Assembly: GCA_023386795.1 (NCBI GenBank)
Contig: JAEWJB010000123.1
Coordinates: 1-28,953 of the forward strand
Direction of reading: 5' to 3'
Length of the DNA stretch: 28,953 nt
Origin: Pseudomonadota bacterium
GTDB taxonomy: Bacteria; Pseudomonadota; Gammaproteobacteria; Xanthomonadales; Xanthomonadaceae
Shown: positions 14,882-21,546 of the stretch, piece after piece
Layout: every line of letters starts with the position of its first letter
How positions within the stretch are numbered: the stretch's first letter is position 1
Translations under genes and position numbers: made by a program
The notes under the pieces: generated by a model
What the model was told of the DNA's origin: nothing
The model's database searches: none
What the model saw: the letters and a program-made list of their open reading frames with translations, nothing else

Positions 14882-15805
14882 TCAGTCGAGCAGGTGCGCG
14901 CCGGGACAGGCCAGCGGCGACACCCAGGCCTGGCTGTCGAAGCCGGCTGTCGCGAACGCGGCCTGCACGGCCGGGGCAGCGGTTTCGGCAGCCGCACGCG
15001 TTTCGTACCAGGCGAACACGCTCGGACCGGCGCCCGAAATGCTCGCGCCCATCGCGCCGTGCGCCAGCGCCGCCTGCTTGGCGGGAGCGAAGCCGGCGAT
15101 CAGCGGCGCGCGGCGTGGCTCCACCAGCACGTCGCGCAGGCCGGCACGCACCAGTTCGGCATCGGCGGCATGGCAACCGGCCAGCACCAGCGCGAGGTTG
15201 GCGCTCTGTTCGACGAACTCGCCGAGCCGGTAATCGCCCTGCAAGGCCGCGCGAGCGCGCCGTGTTTCCAGCACGGCATCCGGATGCACCAGCAGGCTGT
15301 GCCAGGCGTCGGCCACCGGGATGCGCACCAGCCGGTCGGCGGTGGCGAGCACCAGCCCGCCGAGCAGCATCGGGCCGAGGTTGTCACCGTGCCGTCCTCC
15401 GCTGGCCACCGCTTCGCCCGCCAAGGCGAACGGATACAGCGCCTGCGCCGACAACGGCGCATCGAGCAGCGCATTGGCCGCCACCAGCGCGGCCACGCAG
15501 GAGGCGGCCGAGCCCCCCATGCCCGAACCCAGCGGGATGCCCTTGTCGATCTCCACCTCGAAGCCGAACGGCAACGCCAGCGCCTGGCGCAATGCGATCA
15601 GCGCCACGCCGGCGGTGTTGTCCTCGGCCACGGTGGGCAGCTCCACCGTGGCGCCGCGGATGGCCACGATGCGCACTATCGGCGCCTCGATACGCCGCAC
15701 CGTCACCGTGTCGCCGACCCCGGCGATGGCATGCCCGAGGATGTCGAATCCCACCGCCGCATTGCCGACCGAAGCCGGCGAGAAGGCCCTCGCCTGCGTC
15801 CTCAC
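14882..15805 (-). CDS. thrB: Homoserine kinase (GHMP family)
   Basis: ThrB, 307 aa, phosphorylates homoserine with ATP. The GHMP signature GIPLGSGMGGSAAS lies at 89-102, the N-terminal FSPASVGNAAVGFDILG at 8-24, and the third motif GASISGAGPSVFAW towards the C-terminus. The start is a GTG overlapping the thrA stop (GTGA); upstream in-frame residues belong to thrA DNA in another frame. The 4-bp overlap implies coupled translation with thrA. Confidence 0.97.
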   Translation of the reverse strand: MRTQARAFSPASVGNAAVGFDILGHAIAGVGDTVTVRRIEAPIVRIVAIRGATVELPTVAEDNTAGVALIALRQALALPFGFEVEIDKGIPLGSGMGGSAASCVAALVAANALLDAPLSAQALYPFALAGEAVASGGRHGDNLGPMLLGGLVLATADRLVRIPVADAWHSLLVHPDAVLETRRARAALQGDYRLGEFVEQSANLALVLAGCHAADAELVRAGLRDVLVEPRRAPLIAGFAPAKQAALAHGAMGASISGAGPSVFAWYETRAAAETAAPAVQAAFATAGFDSQAWVSPLACPGAHLLD

Positions 15806-18306
15806 AGTCGCGTGCCCTCGCCCACCGCCACGCGCAGCAGGTCGGCGAAGACGCCGGCCGCGGTCACTTCCGGCCCGGCGCCCGGCCCCTGCACCACCAG
15901 CGGGTTCTGGCAATAACGCCCGGTGGTGAACTGCACGATGTTGTCGGTGAGGTGCAGGTTGGCAAAGGCGTGGTCGGCCGGCACTTCAACCAGACCCACG
16001 CTCGGCGCGCGATCCGGCGGCAACTGGGCGACATAGCGCAGCACGTTGCCACGCCCGCGCGCCTCGGCCAGCCGACGGGCGAACGCCGCGTCGACGGCCG
16101 GCAGCCCGGCCATGAAGGCGTCGATGCCACCGTCGCGCAAGGCGTCCGGCACCAGGCTCTCCACCGCCACGTCCTCCAGGCTCAGTTCGCGGCCCGCCTC
16201 GCGGGCGAGGATCACCAGCTTGCGCGCCACGTCGATGCCGGAGAGGTCATCGCGTGGGTCCGGTTCGGTGTAGCCCATTGCCTTGGCCTGCGCGACCAGT
16301 TCGGAGAACGGCAGCGTCCCGTCATATTTGTTGAACAGCCAGGCCAGCGTGCCGGAGAAGATGCCTTCGATGGAGGTCACCCGGTCGCCGGTATCCACCA
16401 GATCGCGCAGCGTGGTGATCACCGGCAGGCCGGCGCCCACCGTGGCCTCGTAGCGGAAGCGCGCCCCGCTGCCGGCCGCGGCCTGCTGGATCGCGCGATA
16501 GCGGCCCAGCGGCCCCGCGCCGGCCTGCTTGTTCGGGGTAACGACATGGATGCCGGCGGCAAGCCAGTCCGCATAGCGGTCGGCCACGTCCGCGCTGCCG
16601 CTGCAATCGATGATGACCGCATGCGGCAGGTTGGCATCGAGCAGGTGGGTGGTGAAGCGGTCCAGGTCGGTGGCCTCGCGCGCGCCGGCGAAGGCGGCGC
16701 GCCAATCGCCGTCGAGCGTGCGTTCGGCCAGCCACATGCGGCTGCGCGAGGCGATGGCGCGCACGCGCAGGTCCAGGTTGGCCTTGGCCAGCAGCTGCGG
16801 CTGCGCGGCACCCAACTGTTCGAGCAATGCAGCACCCACGTTGCCGGGGCCGATCACGCCGACCGCAAAGGTCTGCGGCGACAACCAGAACCCGGCGTGC
16901 GCGGCGCGCAACGCGCGGGTGGCGTGCGCGCTGTCGATGGCCACGGAGATGTTGCGCTCCGAGGAGCCCTGCGCGATCGCCAGGATGTTCACCTGCGCCC
17001 GACCGAGCGATTCGAACAGCCGCGCCGCCACGCCGGGCTGGCCCGCCATGCCGTCGCCGACCGCCGCCAGCACGCTCACTCCGCTGGTGAGCTGCACGCG
17101 CTGCACCTGCCCCACCGCCAGCTCGTGGGTGAAGGCCAGCAACAGCGCCTCCTGCGCGCGCGCCGATTCTTCCTCGCGCACCACGCAGCAGATCGAATGT
17201 TCCGAAGACCCCTGCGAGATCATCACCACCGACACCCGTGCATTGCGCAGCGCGGCAAACACGCGCTCGGCCGTGCCCGGCACGCCGATCAGCCCCGTGC
17301 CTTCCAGGTTGAGGATCGACAGGTTCGGGCTCAGCGTCAGGCCCTTGATGGGCCCGCCCACATGGCTGCTGGCGCTGATGCGCGTGCCGGGGTGCTCGGG
17401 CTGGAAGGTGTTGCGGATGATGATCGGCAGGCCGCGCTCGATGGCCGGCGACATCGTCTGCGGATGTACCACCTTGGCGCCGAAGTAGGCCAGCTCGCAG
17501 GCTTCGTCGTAGCTAAGGGTCTCCAGCTGCACCGCCTCGGGCACCACGCGCGGGTCGGCCGAGAGCACGCCGTCCACGTCGGTCCAGATGTGCAGCTCGT
17601 CGGCCTCGAACAGCGCGGCGAAGATCGCGCCGGAGTAGTCGCTGCCGTTGCGGCCCAGCGTGGTGACCCGGCCGGCGCGGTCGCGCGCAACGAAACCGGT
17701 GGCGACCACGCGCGCATGCGGCTGCGCCTGCCGCCACTGCGCCAGGCGCTCGGCACTCGTCCCCCAGTCCACGTCCACGCCCAGCTCGCCGCGATTCACC
17801 ACCAGTACCTCGCGCGCATCGAGCACCGCGTACGGCTCGCCGAGCGCGCGCAGGTGCTCGCCCAGCAGCTGCGCCGAGTACACCTCGCCCAGGCCTTGCA
17901 CGCGGTCGAGCACTTCGCGCGGCAGTTCGCCGATCACCGCCAGCGCGGCGAGGATCTCGCCCAGCTGATCGAACTGGCGGTCGAGCCATTCGATCAGCGC
18001 GCCGGCATGCTCGCCCAGCAGCGCCACCGCCGCGCCGCGATGCCGCGCGCGCGTCTCGTGCCACAACTCGCGCCATTCGGGGCGACCGGCCGCAGCCTGG
18101 CCGGCCATGTCGATCAATGCGTCGGTGACGCCCTTCATCGCCGAGACCACGGTGACCTGGCGACTCTCCGCCCGTGCCAGCAGCAGCTGGGCGACGTGCC
18201 GGTAGCGCGAGGCATCGGCCACCGACGTGCCGCCGAACTTGTGCACCACGGTGCGGGGCGCGGCCGGCGACAGCGGCGCGGAAGGTGATGCATAAGCAGA
18301 CGACAT
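15802..18306 (-). CDS. thrA: Bifunctional aspartate kinase / homoserine dehydrogenase
   Basis: This is a fusion of 834 aa that performs the first and third steps from aspartate to threonine and methionine. The kinase opens with VVHKFGGTSVA (21-30) and continues through NGSDYSGAIFAALFEADEL. ACT domains for allosteric control occupy about 320-470 (NLEGTGLIGVPG, VVMISQGSSEHSICC, NILAIAQGSSERNISV). The dehydrogenase starts near 483 with the NAD(P) loop GVIGPGNVG and carries EATVGAGLPVITTLRDL and GTLAWLFNKYDG. The ATG gives MSSAYASPSAP and has GAGG 7 nt upstream. In the family, threonine inhibits the enzyme. Upstream lies a Thr/Ile leader peptide, and the 3' end overlaps thrB by 4 bp. Confidence 0.98.
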   Translation of the reverse strand: MSSAYASPSAPLSPAAPRTVVHKFGGTSVADASRYRHVAQLLLARAESRQVTVVSAMKGVTDALIDMAGQAAAGRPEWRELWHETRARHRGAAVALLGEHAGALIEWLDRQFDQLGEILAALAVIGELPREVLDRVQGLGEVYSAQLLGEHLRALGEPYAVLDAREVLVVNRGELGVDVDWGTSAERLAQWRQAQPHARVVATGFVARDRAGRVTTLGRNGSDYSGAIFAALFEADELHIWTDVDGVLSADPRVVPEAVQLETLSYDEACELAYFGAKVVHPQTMSPAIERGLPIIIRNTFQPEHPGTRISASSHVGGPIKGLTLSPNLSILNLEGTGLIGVPGTAERVFAALRNARVSVVMISQGSSEHSICCVVREEESARAQEALLLAFTHELAVGQVQRVQLTSGVSVLAAVGDGMAGQPGVAARLFESLGRAQVNILAIAQGSSERNISVAIDSAHATRALRAAHAGFWLSPQTFAVGVIGPGNVGAALLEQLGAAQPQLLAKANLDLRVRAIASRSRMWLAERTLDGDWRAAFAGAREATDLDRFTTHLLDANLPHAVIIDCSGSADVADRYADWLAAGIHVVTPNKQAGAGPLGRYRAIQQAAAGSGARFRYEATVGAGLPVITTLRDLVDTGDRVTSIEGIFSGTLAWLFNKYDGTLPFSELVAQAKAMGYTEPDPRDDLSGIDVARKLVILAREAGRELSLEDVAVESLVPDALRDGGIDAFMAGLPAVDAAFARRLAEARGRGNVLRYVAQLPPDRAPSVGLVEVPADHAFANLHLTDNIVQFTTGRYCQNPLVVQGPGAGPEVTAAGVFADLLRVAVGEGTRL

Positions 18307-18323
18307 GACAGACCTCGTGTTGA

Positions 18324-18389
18324 GGCCCCGCCTGTGCTGGATCATTCGACCGGGAGCCAACCCCCGCATCCTGATCCGGGTGCGGGGCC
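18324..18389 (-). promoter_or_regulatory. Attenuator-like alternative RNA structures before thrA
   Basis: Downstream of the leader stop, the transcript segment at 18389-18382 (GGCCCCGC) can pair in two ways. Proximally, CCCCGCA (18387-18381) pairs with TGCGGGG (18368-18362). Distally, GGCCCCGC pairs perfectly with GCGGGGCC (18331-18324). The two are mutually exclusive. The distal partner ends about 10 nt before the thrA ribosome-binding site. No U-tract follows either stem. Confidence 0.5.
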
Positions 18390-18403
18390 GTGGTTTTCGG
18401 AAA

Positions 18404-18541
18404 CTACGCGAAGACGACGGGCCGCACCGTGCGAGTGGTACGGGTGGTAATGGTGGTGGTAATGGCCGCGGTGGCCGGCGCGATCGCGCCCGTGCCGGTA
18501 ACCGGCAGCGGGAGGGCGAAGGTGGTGGCGCGTGCGTGCAT
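18404..18541 (-). CDS. thrL: thr operon leader peptide (45 aa, Thr/Ile-rich)
   Basis: This short frame ends with TAG 97 bp before thrA. Its protein has thirteen Thr and three Ile codons. The densest block is AITTTITTRTTRT at residues 26-38, closely like the E. coli thr leader (TTITTTITITT). Such a leader lets ribosomes stall when charged threonine or isoleucine tRNA is scarce, switching the RNA fold ahead of thrA. The run of ACC/ATT codons is followed by seven codons to the stop and 14 nt to the first pairing segment. No Shine-Dalgarno precedes the ATG, and the best promoter would start transcription only a few bases before it. A start at a later codon cannot be excluded. Confidence 0.75.
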   Translation of the reverse strand: MHARATTFALPLPVTGTGAIAPATAAITTTITTRTTRTVRPVVFA

Positions 18542-18551
18542 GGCGCCAACG

Positions 18552-18578
18552 ATTCAGCATCGCCCCGGGGGCTGTCAA
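18552..18578 (-). promoter_or_regulatory. Predicted thr operon promoter
   Basis: On the minus strand there is a perfect TTGACA -35 (18578-18573). The best -10 is weak: CTGAAT (18557-18552) at a short 15-bp spacing. Transcription would begin about 18545, roughly four bases before the leader ATG at 18541. Confidence 0.5.
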
Positions 18579-18614
18579 GAGGTCTGCAGCAGAAGGCGCG
18601 AACGCGGCCATCAC

Positions 18615-18630
18615 GGTTGCAATGGCAACC
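18615..18630. repeat. Inverted repeat between thrL and the yeaO-like gene
   Basis: GGTTGC-AATG-GCAACC is a perfect 6-bp inverted repeat with a 4-base spacer, followed by TTTT on the plus strand. It lies 37 bp upstream of the predicted thr -35 and 50 bp upstream of the divergent yeaO-like start. It could be a protein-binding site or a short hairpin. Confidence 0.4.
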
Positions 18631-18679
18631 TTTTCGCCGCCGATCGCAGCACATCCGCCCGCTTCCTCCGGAGCCCGCC

Positions 18680-19045
18680 ATGAGCCTGAAGATCAAGCGC
18701 GTCTACGACCCCGCCAGCGAACACGATGGTGCGCGCGTACTCGTCGACCGGCTGTGGCCCCGAGGGGTCAGCAAGACGCGCGCGCACCTGGACGATTGGC
18801 TCAAGGAGTTGGCGCCCTCGCCCGCGCTGCGCGAATGGTGGGACCACGACCCTGAGCGGATGGTGGAGTTCACCGAGCGCTATCGCGCCGAACTGCGCGA
18901 CCCGATGCATCAGGCGGCGCTGGCGCGGCTGCGCGACATCATGGCCGAGCACCCGACGACGACGCTGCTGTATGGCGCGCAGGATCCGGTGATCAACCAC
19001 GCGCACGTCCTGCAGAATTACCTGGCGCATTCGCGCCCGCATTGA
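18680..19045 (+). CDS. yeaO: DUF488 / YeaO-family protein
   Basis: The protein has 121 aa and closely resembles what I recall of E. coli YeaO: KRVYDPASEHDGARVLVDRL, WPRGVSK, LDDWLKELAPS, LREWW, and the end TLLYGAQDPVINHAHVL. This is the DUF488 family, small cytosolic proteins of unknown function with conserved VDRLWPRG and LLYxA...NHA motifs. The ATG has GGAG 6 nt upstream. It is divergent from the thr operon and convergent with a small minus-strand gene, with 10 bp between stops. No functional link to threonine synthesis is evident. Confidence 0.93.
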   Translation: MSLKIKRVYDPASEHDGARVLVDRLWPRGVSKTRAHLDDWLKELAPSPALREWWDHDPERMVEFTERYRAELRDPMHQAALARLRDIMAEHPTTTLLYGAQDPVINHAHVLQNYLAHSRPH

Positions 19046-19055
19046 ACGGCGGCGC

Positions 19056-19271
19056 TCAGCCGAAGCGACGCACCAGGTGGTCGCCTTCATCCGAACGCAA
19101 CACCACCTCGGTGGGCTGCCCGGTGGTCCAGGCGTGCAGGCGCGCCATCATCTCGGCGTTGCGCAACGCGCCGTCGCGGGCCAGGTAACGCAGCGGGCTC
19201 CATTGCGGGCGCGACACCAGCCACGCGTCTTCGAATTGTTCGACCGCGACCACGTAGCAATGCTTGTCCAT
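19056..19271 (-). CDS. Small protein of unknown function, DUF2188-like layout
   Basis: The protein has 71 aa. The pattern is an initial strand (YVVAVEQFEDAWLVSRP), a helix rich in Ala/Met (ALRNAEMMARLHAWTTG), and closing strands EVVLRSDEGDHLVRRFG. This resembles the short strand-helix-strand DUF2188 proteins, but I would not insist on the family. There is no signal peptide or cysteine cluster; a single Cys is at position 5. The ATG has GAGG 7 nt upstream, which supports real expression. The function is unknown. Confidence 0.7.
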   Translation of the reverse strand: MDKHCYVVAVEQFEDAWLVSRPQWSPLRYLARDGALRNAEMMARLHAWTTGQPTEVVLRSDEGDHLVRRFG

Positions 19272-19648
19272 GCGGGTACCTCGCCTCGGTCCAGGGGAAG
19301 GAAATCCCGAGAGGGCTGGTCACGGCGAGCCGCGGGGGCGCCAAGCACCGGGGGAGTCCCGCAAATTGGGGAGGCGGGAACAGTGCTTCCAGCTCTTCGG
19401 TACCGGCCCGGCCTTACTCAAGGGCCCGCGGTTGAGTAGCCCAAGGGCTCCGCGTCCGGTAGCGATACGTTGTCATGGATTGGCGGCCGAAGGCCTCGGG
19501 CAAAGGCTGGGTCGAGGGGTCAGAAAAATCCGATTTTCTGTCCTTCGACATCACGTTGCCTATACAGCGCGGATGCACTGCCATCCGCTGCCCCGCCAGG
19601 ATCGCCAGCGTCTCATCCGGTGAGAACGAAGCCGCCTAGAGTCCGGCC
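19272..19648. other. Non-coding stretch with several stem-loops
   Basis: No gene with a ribosome-binding site was found here. There are four inverted repeats: TCCCGC / GCGGGA at 19357-19362 and 19374-19379; ACTCAA / TTGAGT at 19416-19421 and 19432-19437; AGCCC-AA-GGGCT at 19438-19449; and CAGAAAA / TTTTCTG at 19521-19540. The last is A+T-rich and lies 20 bp before a TATACA (19561-19566) that could be a -10 for the next small gene. Confidence 0.5.
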
Positions 19649-19891
19649 ATGCGCACGGATACGCCCATCGATCTCGCCTATGCCCGGGCCTACGCCCTCC
19701 TGCGCGCGGCCGGCGCCAGCGACCAGGGCACCTTCGACATCGTGTTTGCCCGCGCGCACGGCGAGCTGCTGGCGGGGTTTCCGGAGCATCAGGCGGACAT
19801 CATCGATACGTTGCTGGGGTTTGCGCGGCAACTGGGACGAGCGGCGGCGTGCCGGCAAGGCAGCATGGAGACCGACCACACGATCGCTTAG
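19649..19891 (+). CDS. Hypothetical 80-aa protein
   Basis: This short frame starts MRTDTPIDLAYARAYALLRA and is predicted to be mostly helical (FDIVFARAHGELLAGFPEHQ, DIIDTLLGFARQLG). I recognise no family. There is no signal peptide or membrane segment. The ribosome-binding site is poor, with only GAG about 10 nt upstream. The amino-acid composition is that of a real soluble protein rather than a shadow frame, and no better frame overlaps it. Its 5' side is the stem-loop-rich gap; a membrane-anchored Sel1-repeat gene follows after 71 bp. Confidence 0.5.
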   Translation: MRTDTPIDLAYARAYALLRAAGASDQGTFDIVFARAHGELLAGFPEHQADIIDTLLGFARQLGRAAACRQGSMETDHTIA

Positions 19892-19962
19892 ATACATCCA
19901 ATGGCTTCAAATCCGCGTCAGCGGAAAGGTGTGCATGCACGTCATGCCTGGAGCCAAGCACC

Positions 19963-20829
19963 ATGCGTCGCATGTTGATCGTGGGTATTTTCGTACTAGC
20001 CGGGCTTTCAGCTTCACTGGTAACCCATCGACTACGCACGCCAGCCCACGAGGTTCCAGCCCGGACTGAGGGGCCTGCGCCGTCACAAGCAAATCGGCAT
20101 AGGCCTGCCGACACACACGGACCGTCGCCGGCAACGCGCACAGGCGACATCCTTTCAACCCAACAACTACCAGACCTTCCCGCTGACCAGCTCGTCCTGT
20201 CACTGGTTCCCCGCGCGCGCGCCGGAGACGCCAAGGCAGCCAGCCAACTCTACCTGGTGCTTTCCCGTTGCAATCGTTTGGCGCAGGACACGTCCGTCGG
20301 CCTGCGCCCCCAGTACGTGGACCCGGCCCTTCTGCAGCGATTGGGCGTATCCGAGGCTCAGCTGCTCGCAGGCTTGGAGTGGAACACGCTGGTATCGGAA
20401 TCAGAGGAACTGGAAGGCTGCCAGCGGATTCCCGGCGATCAGCTGCGACTGGCCAGCCACTGGCTGGAGTTCGCCGCTCGCGAGGGTGACCCCTACGCGA
20501 GGCTGATCTACGCCGACAGCGCTCAGGAACTTATCGGCGGCCCGACGCAACTATTGGCAGCCCCCGGCAAAGTCGAGAAGTTCCGCCGCGACGCGATGAC
20601 CTACTTGCACGCGGTCGCGGTGACTGGCAGCCCCGAAGCAATGATACGGCTCGCCAGCGCCTATTCGGCCGGCGTGCTGGTCGATCGCGATCCCGTCCTC
20701 GCCTATGCCTACGAGATCGCCGCAGCGTCCATTGCCGGTTCAGCCCTGCCGCATTCGCCGCTGGAAGCCGAACTCAGCAGCCAGGATCTGGCCAGGGCAC
20801 GCATGCTGGCGCGGGAGTTGGGCCAGTGA
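19963..20829 (+). CDS. Membrane-anchored or exported protein with Sel1-like repeat
   Basis: The protein has 288 aa. The start MRRMLIVGIFVLAGLSASLV has GGAG 9 nt upstream and forms an N-terminal membrane anchor or uncleaved signal (residues 4-20). A Pro/Thr-rich linker follows to about residue 65. The C-terminal part is alpha-helical; SPEAMIRLASAYSAG and DPVLAYAYEIAA form a Sel1-like repeat, the TPR-related helix pair. RAGDAKAASQLYLVLS earlier may be another. Cysteines in SRCNRL and EGCQRI could form a disulfide. Sel1 proteins usually mediate protein contacts in the envelope. Codon choice looks less uniformly G/C-ending than in the housekeeping genes. The partner and function are unknown. Confidence 0.78.
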   Translation: MRRMLIVGIFVLAGLSASLVTHRLRTPAHEVPARTEGPAPSQANRHRPADTHGPSPATRTGDILSTQQLPDLPADQLVLSLVPRARAGDAKAASQLYLVLSRCNRLAQDTSVGLRPQYVDPALLQRLGVSEAQLLAGLEWNTLVSESEELEGCQRIPGDQLRLASHWLEFAAREGDPYARLIYADSAQELIGGPTQLLAAPGKVEKFRRDAMTYLHAVAVTGSPEAMIRLASAYSAGVLVDRDPVLAYAYEIAAASIAGSALPHSPLEAELSSQDLARARMLARELGQ

Positions 20830-20912
20830 CAGCACGGTTGGTGAGTCTGCCCAGCATTTCAGGGCGAGCATGTGTAGAGAACCGAAGTGAACTTCCCTCG
20901 CGGGCGCCTACC

Positions 20913-21215
20913 TCATGCATCTTGATCGCGTGGTTTGCGGAAGCACAGTACTGCCACCGAAATCATCGAGCTGAGCGCCAACGCAAGCACGACCGCCACG
21001 GCGATATCGCTCTGCGACAGGCCACGATGTCGACACGCTCCGGCGATGCAGAAGCCAGTCAAAACCGATAAGAAGGCGGCCGGGATACTCAACAAGCCCA
21101 AGATGCCTGAGGCCATCGCGACCCGCCGTGTCCTTCCGCCGTCGAGGCGACCGAGGAGTATTGCCACGACATGCACAAAAGCGAGGGCGATCAGGGCGAG
21201 AAGGAATCCATTCAT
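20913..21215 (-). CDS. Small integral membrane protein, unknown function
   Basis: The protein has 100 aa with three hydrophobic stretches: residues about 2-20 (GFLLALIALAFVHVVAILLG), 30-57 (SGILGLLSIPAAFLSVLTGF), and 72-93 (IAVAVVLALALSSMISVAVL). A basic segment (GRLDGGRTRR) lies between the first two, and the C-terminus is charged (FRKPRDQDA). GGAGG lies 9 nt before the ATG. It sits between a tRNA and a Sel1-repeat gene on the opposite strand. No family was recognised. Confidence 0.68.
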   Translation of the reverse strand: MNGFLLALIALAFVHVVAILLGRLDGGRTRRVAMASGILGLLSIPAAFLSVLTGFCIAGACRHRGLSQSDIAVAVVLALALSSMISVAVLCFRKPRDQDA

Positions 21216-21301
21216 GGACGAAGGCCTCCGTGCGAGCGTTCCGATGGTCGAGATCGGCTGAGCAAGCGGGCTCCCGCGGCTCACGCCATGCAAGCGACCG
21301 A

Positions 21302-21378
21302 TGGCGACCCCGGCCCGATTCGAACGGGCGACCTTCCCCTTAGGAGGGGGACGCTCTATCCAGCTGAGCTACGGGGCC
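21302..21378 (-). tRNA. tRNA-Arg, anticodon CCU
   Basis: This is a complete cloverleaf of 77 nt with encoded CCA. The acceptor stem is GGCCCCG / CGGGGTC (one G-U pair), the D stem GCTC / GAGC, the anticodon stem TCCCC / GGGGA with loop CTCCTAA (anticodon CCU, reading AGG), and the T arm GCCCG-TTCGAAT-CGGGC. It reads the rare arginine codon AGG. tRNA-Arg genes often serve as integration sites; no duplicated 3' end was found nearby. Confidence 0.97.
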
Positions 21379-21467
21379 TAAGCGGCGGCATTGTCGCATG
21401 AACCCCCCGCGCCCCACAGCCATGGGCCGCGCCGGAACGCAGCGCAGCAAGGCCGGTCGCGGCCCTC

Positions 21468-21476
21468 TGCTAAAAT
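21468..21476 (+). promoter_or_regulatory. Extended -10 promoter of the ALDH gene
   Basis: TGC-TAAAAT carries the TG of an extended -10 and five of six consensus bases. No -35 is apparent, which is acceptable for this class. The leader would be about 64 nt long. Confidence 0.5.
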
Positions 21477-21487
21477 CGCCGGTTCCC

Positions 21488-21518
21488 GCGCCGCCTTCCC
21501 CCGCACTTCCGGCGGCGC
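21488..21518 (+). promoter_or_regulatory. GC hairpin in the 5' leader of the ALDH gene
   Basis: GCGCCGCC (21488-21495) pairs with GGCGGCGC (21511-21518) around a 15-nt C-rich loop. It lies between the predicted transcription start and the AGGAG ribosome-binding site (21534-21538), leaving the site free. No U-tract follows. Confidence 0.4.
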
Positions 21519-21546
21519 CTCGATGCCACGCTTAGGAGTTCCTTGC

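Noticed and set aside
15115..18288. A 1,057-codon open frame on the plus strand opposite thrA
   Set aside because: High G+C and codon bias of thrA leave its antisense strand free of stops. The translation is Arg/His/Gln-rich with no recognisable fold, while thrA is unmistakable.
18342..18614. An overlapping 90-codon frame (minus) with a His/Tyr run (HYHHHYHPYHSH)
   Set aside because: It is the +1 shadow of the ACC/ATT codon run of the Thr/Ile leader. The thr operon context fits the Thr/Ile frame, and a histidine leader would make no sense before thrA.
19000..21301. Duplicated 3' end of tRNA-Arg marking an integrated island
   Set aside because: I looked for copies of the T-arm to CCA segment (21302-21324) in this stretch and saw none. 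No integrase gene is present.
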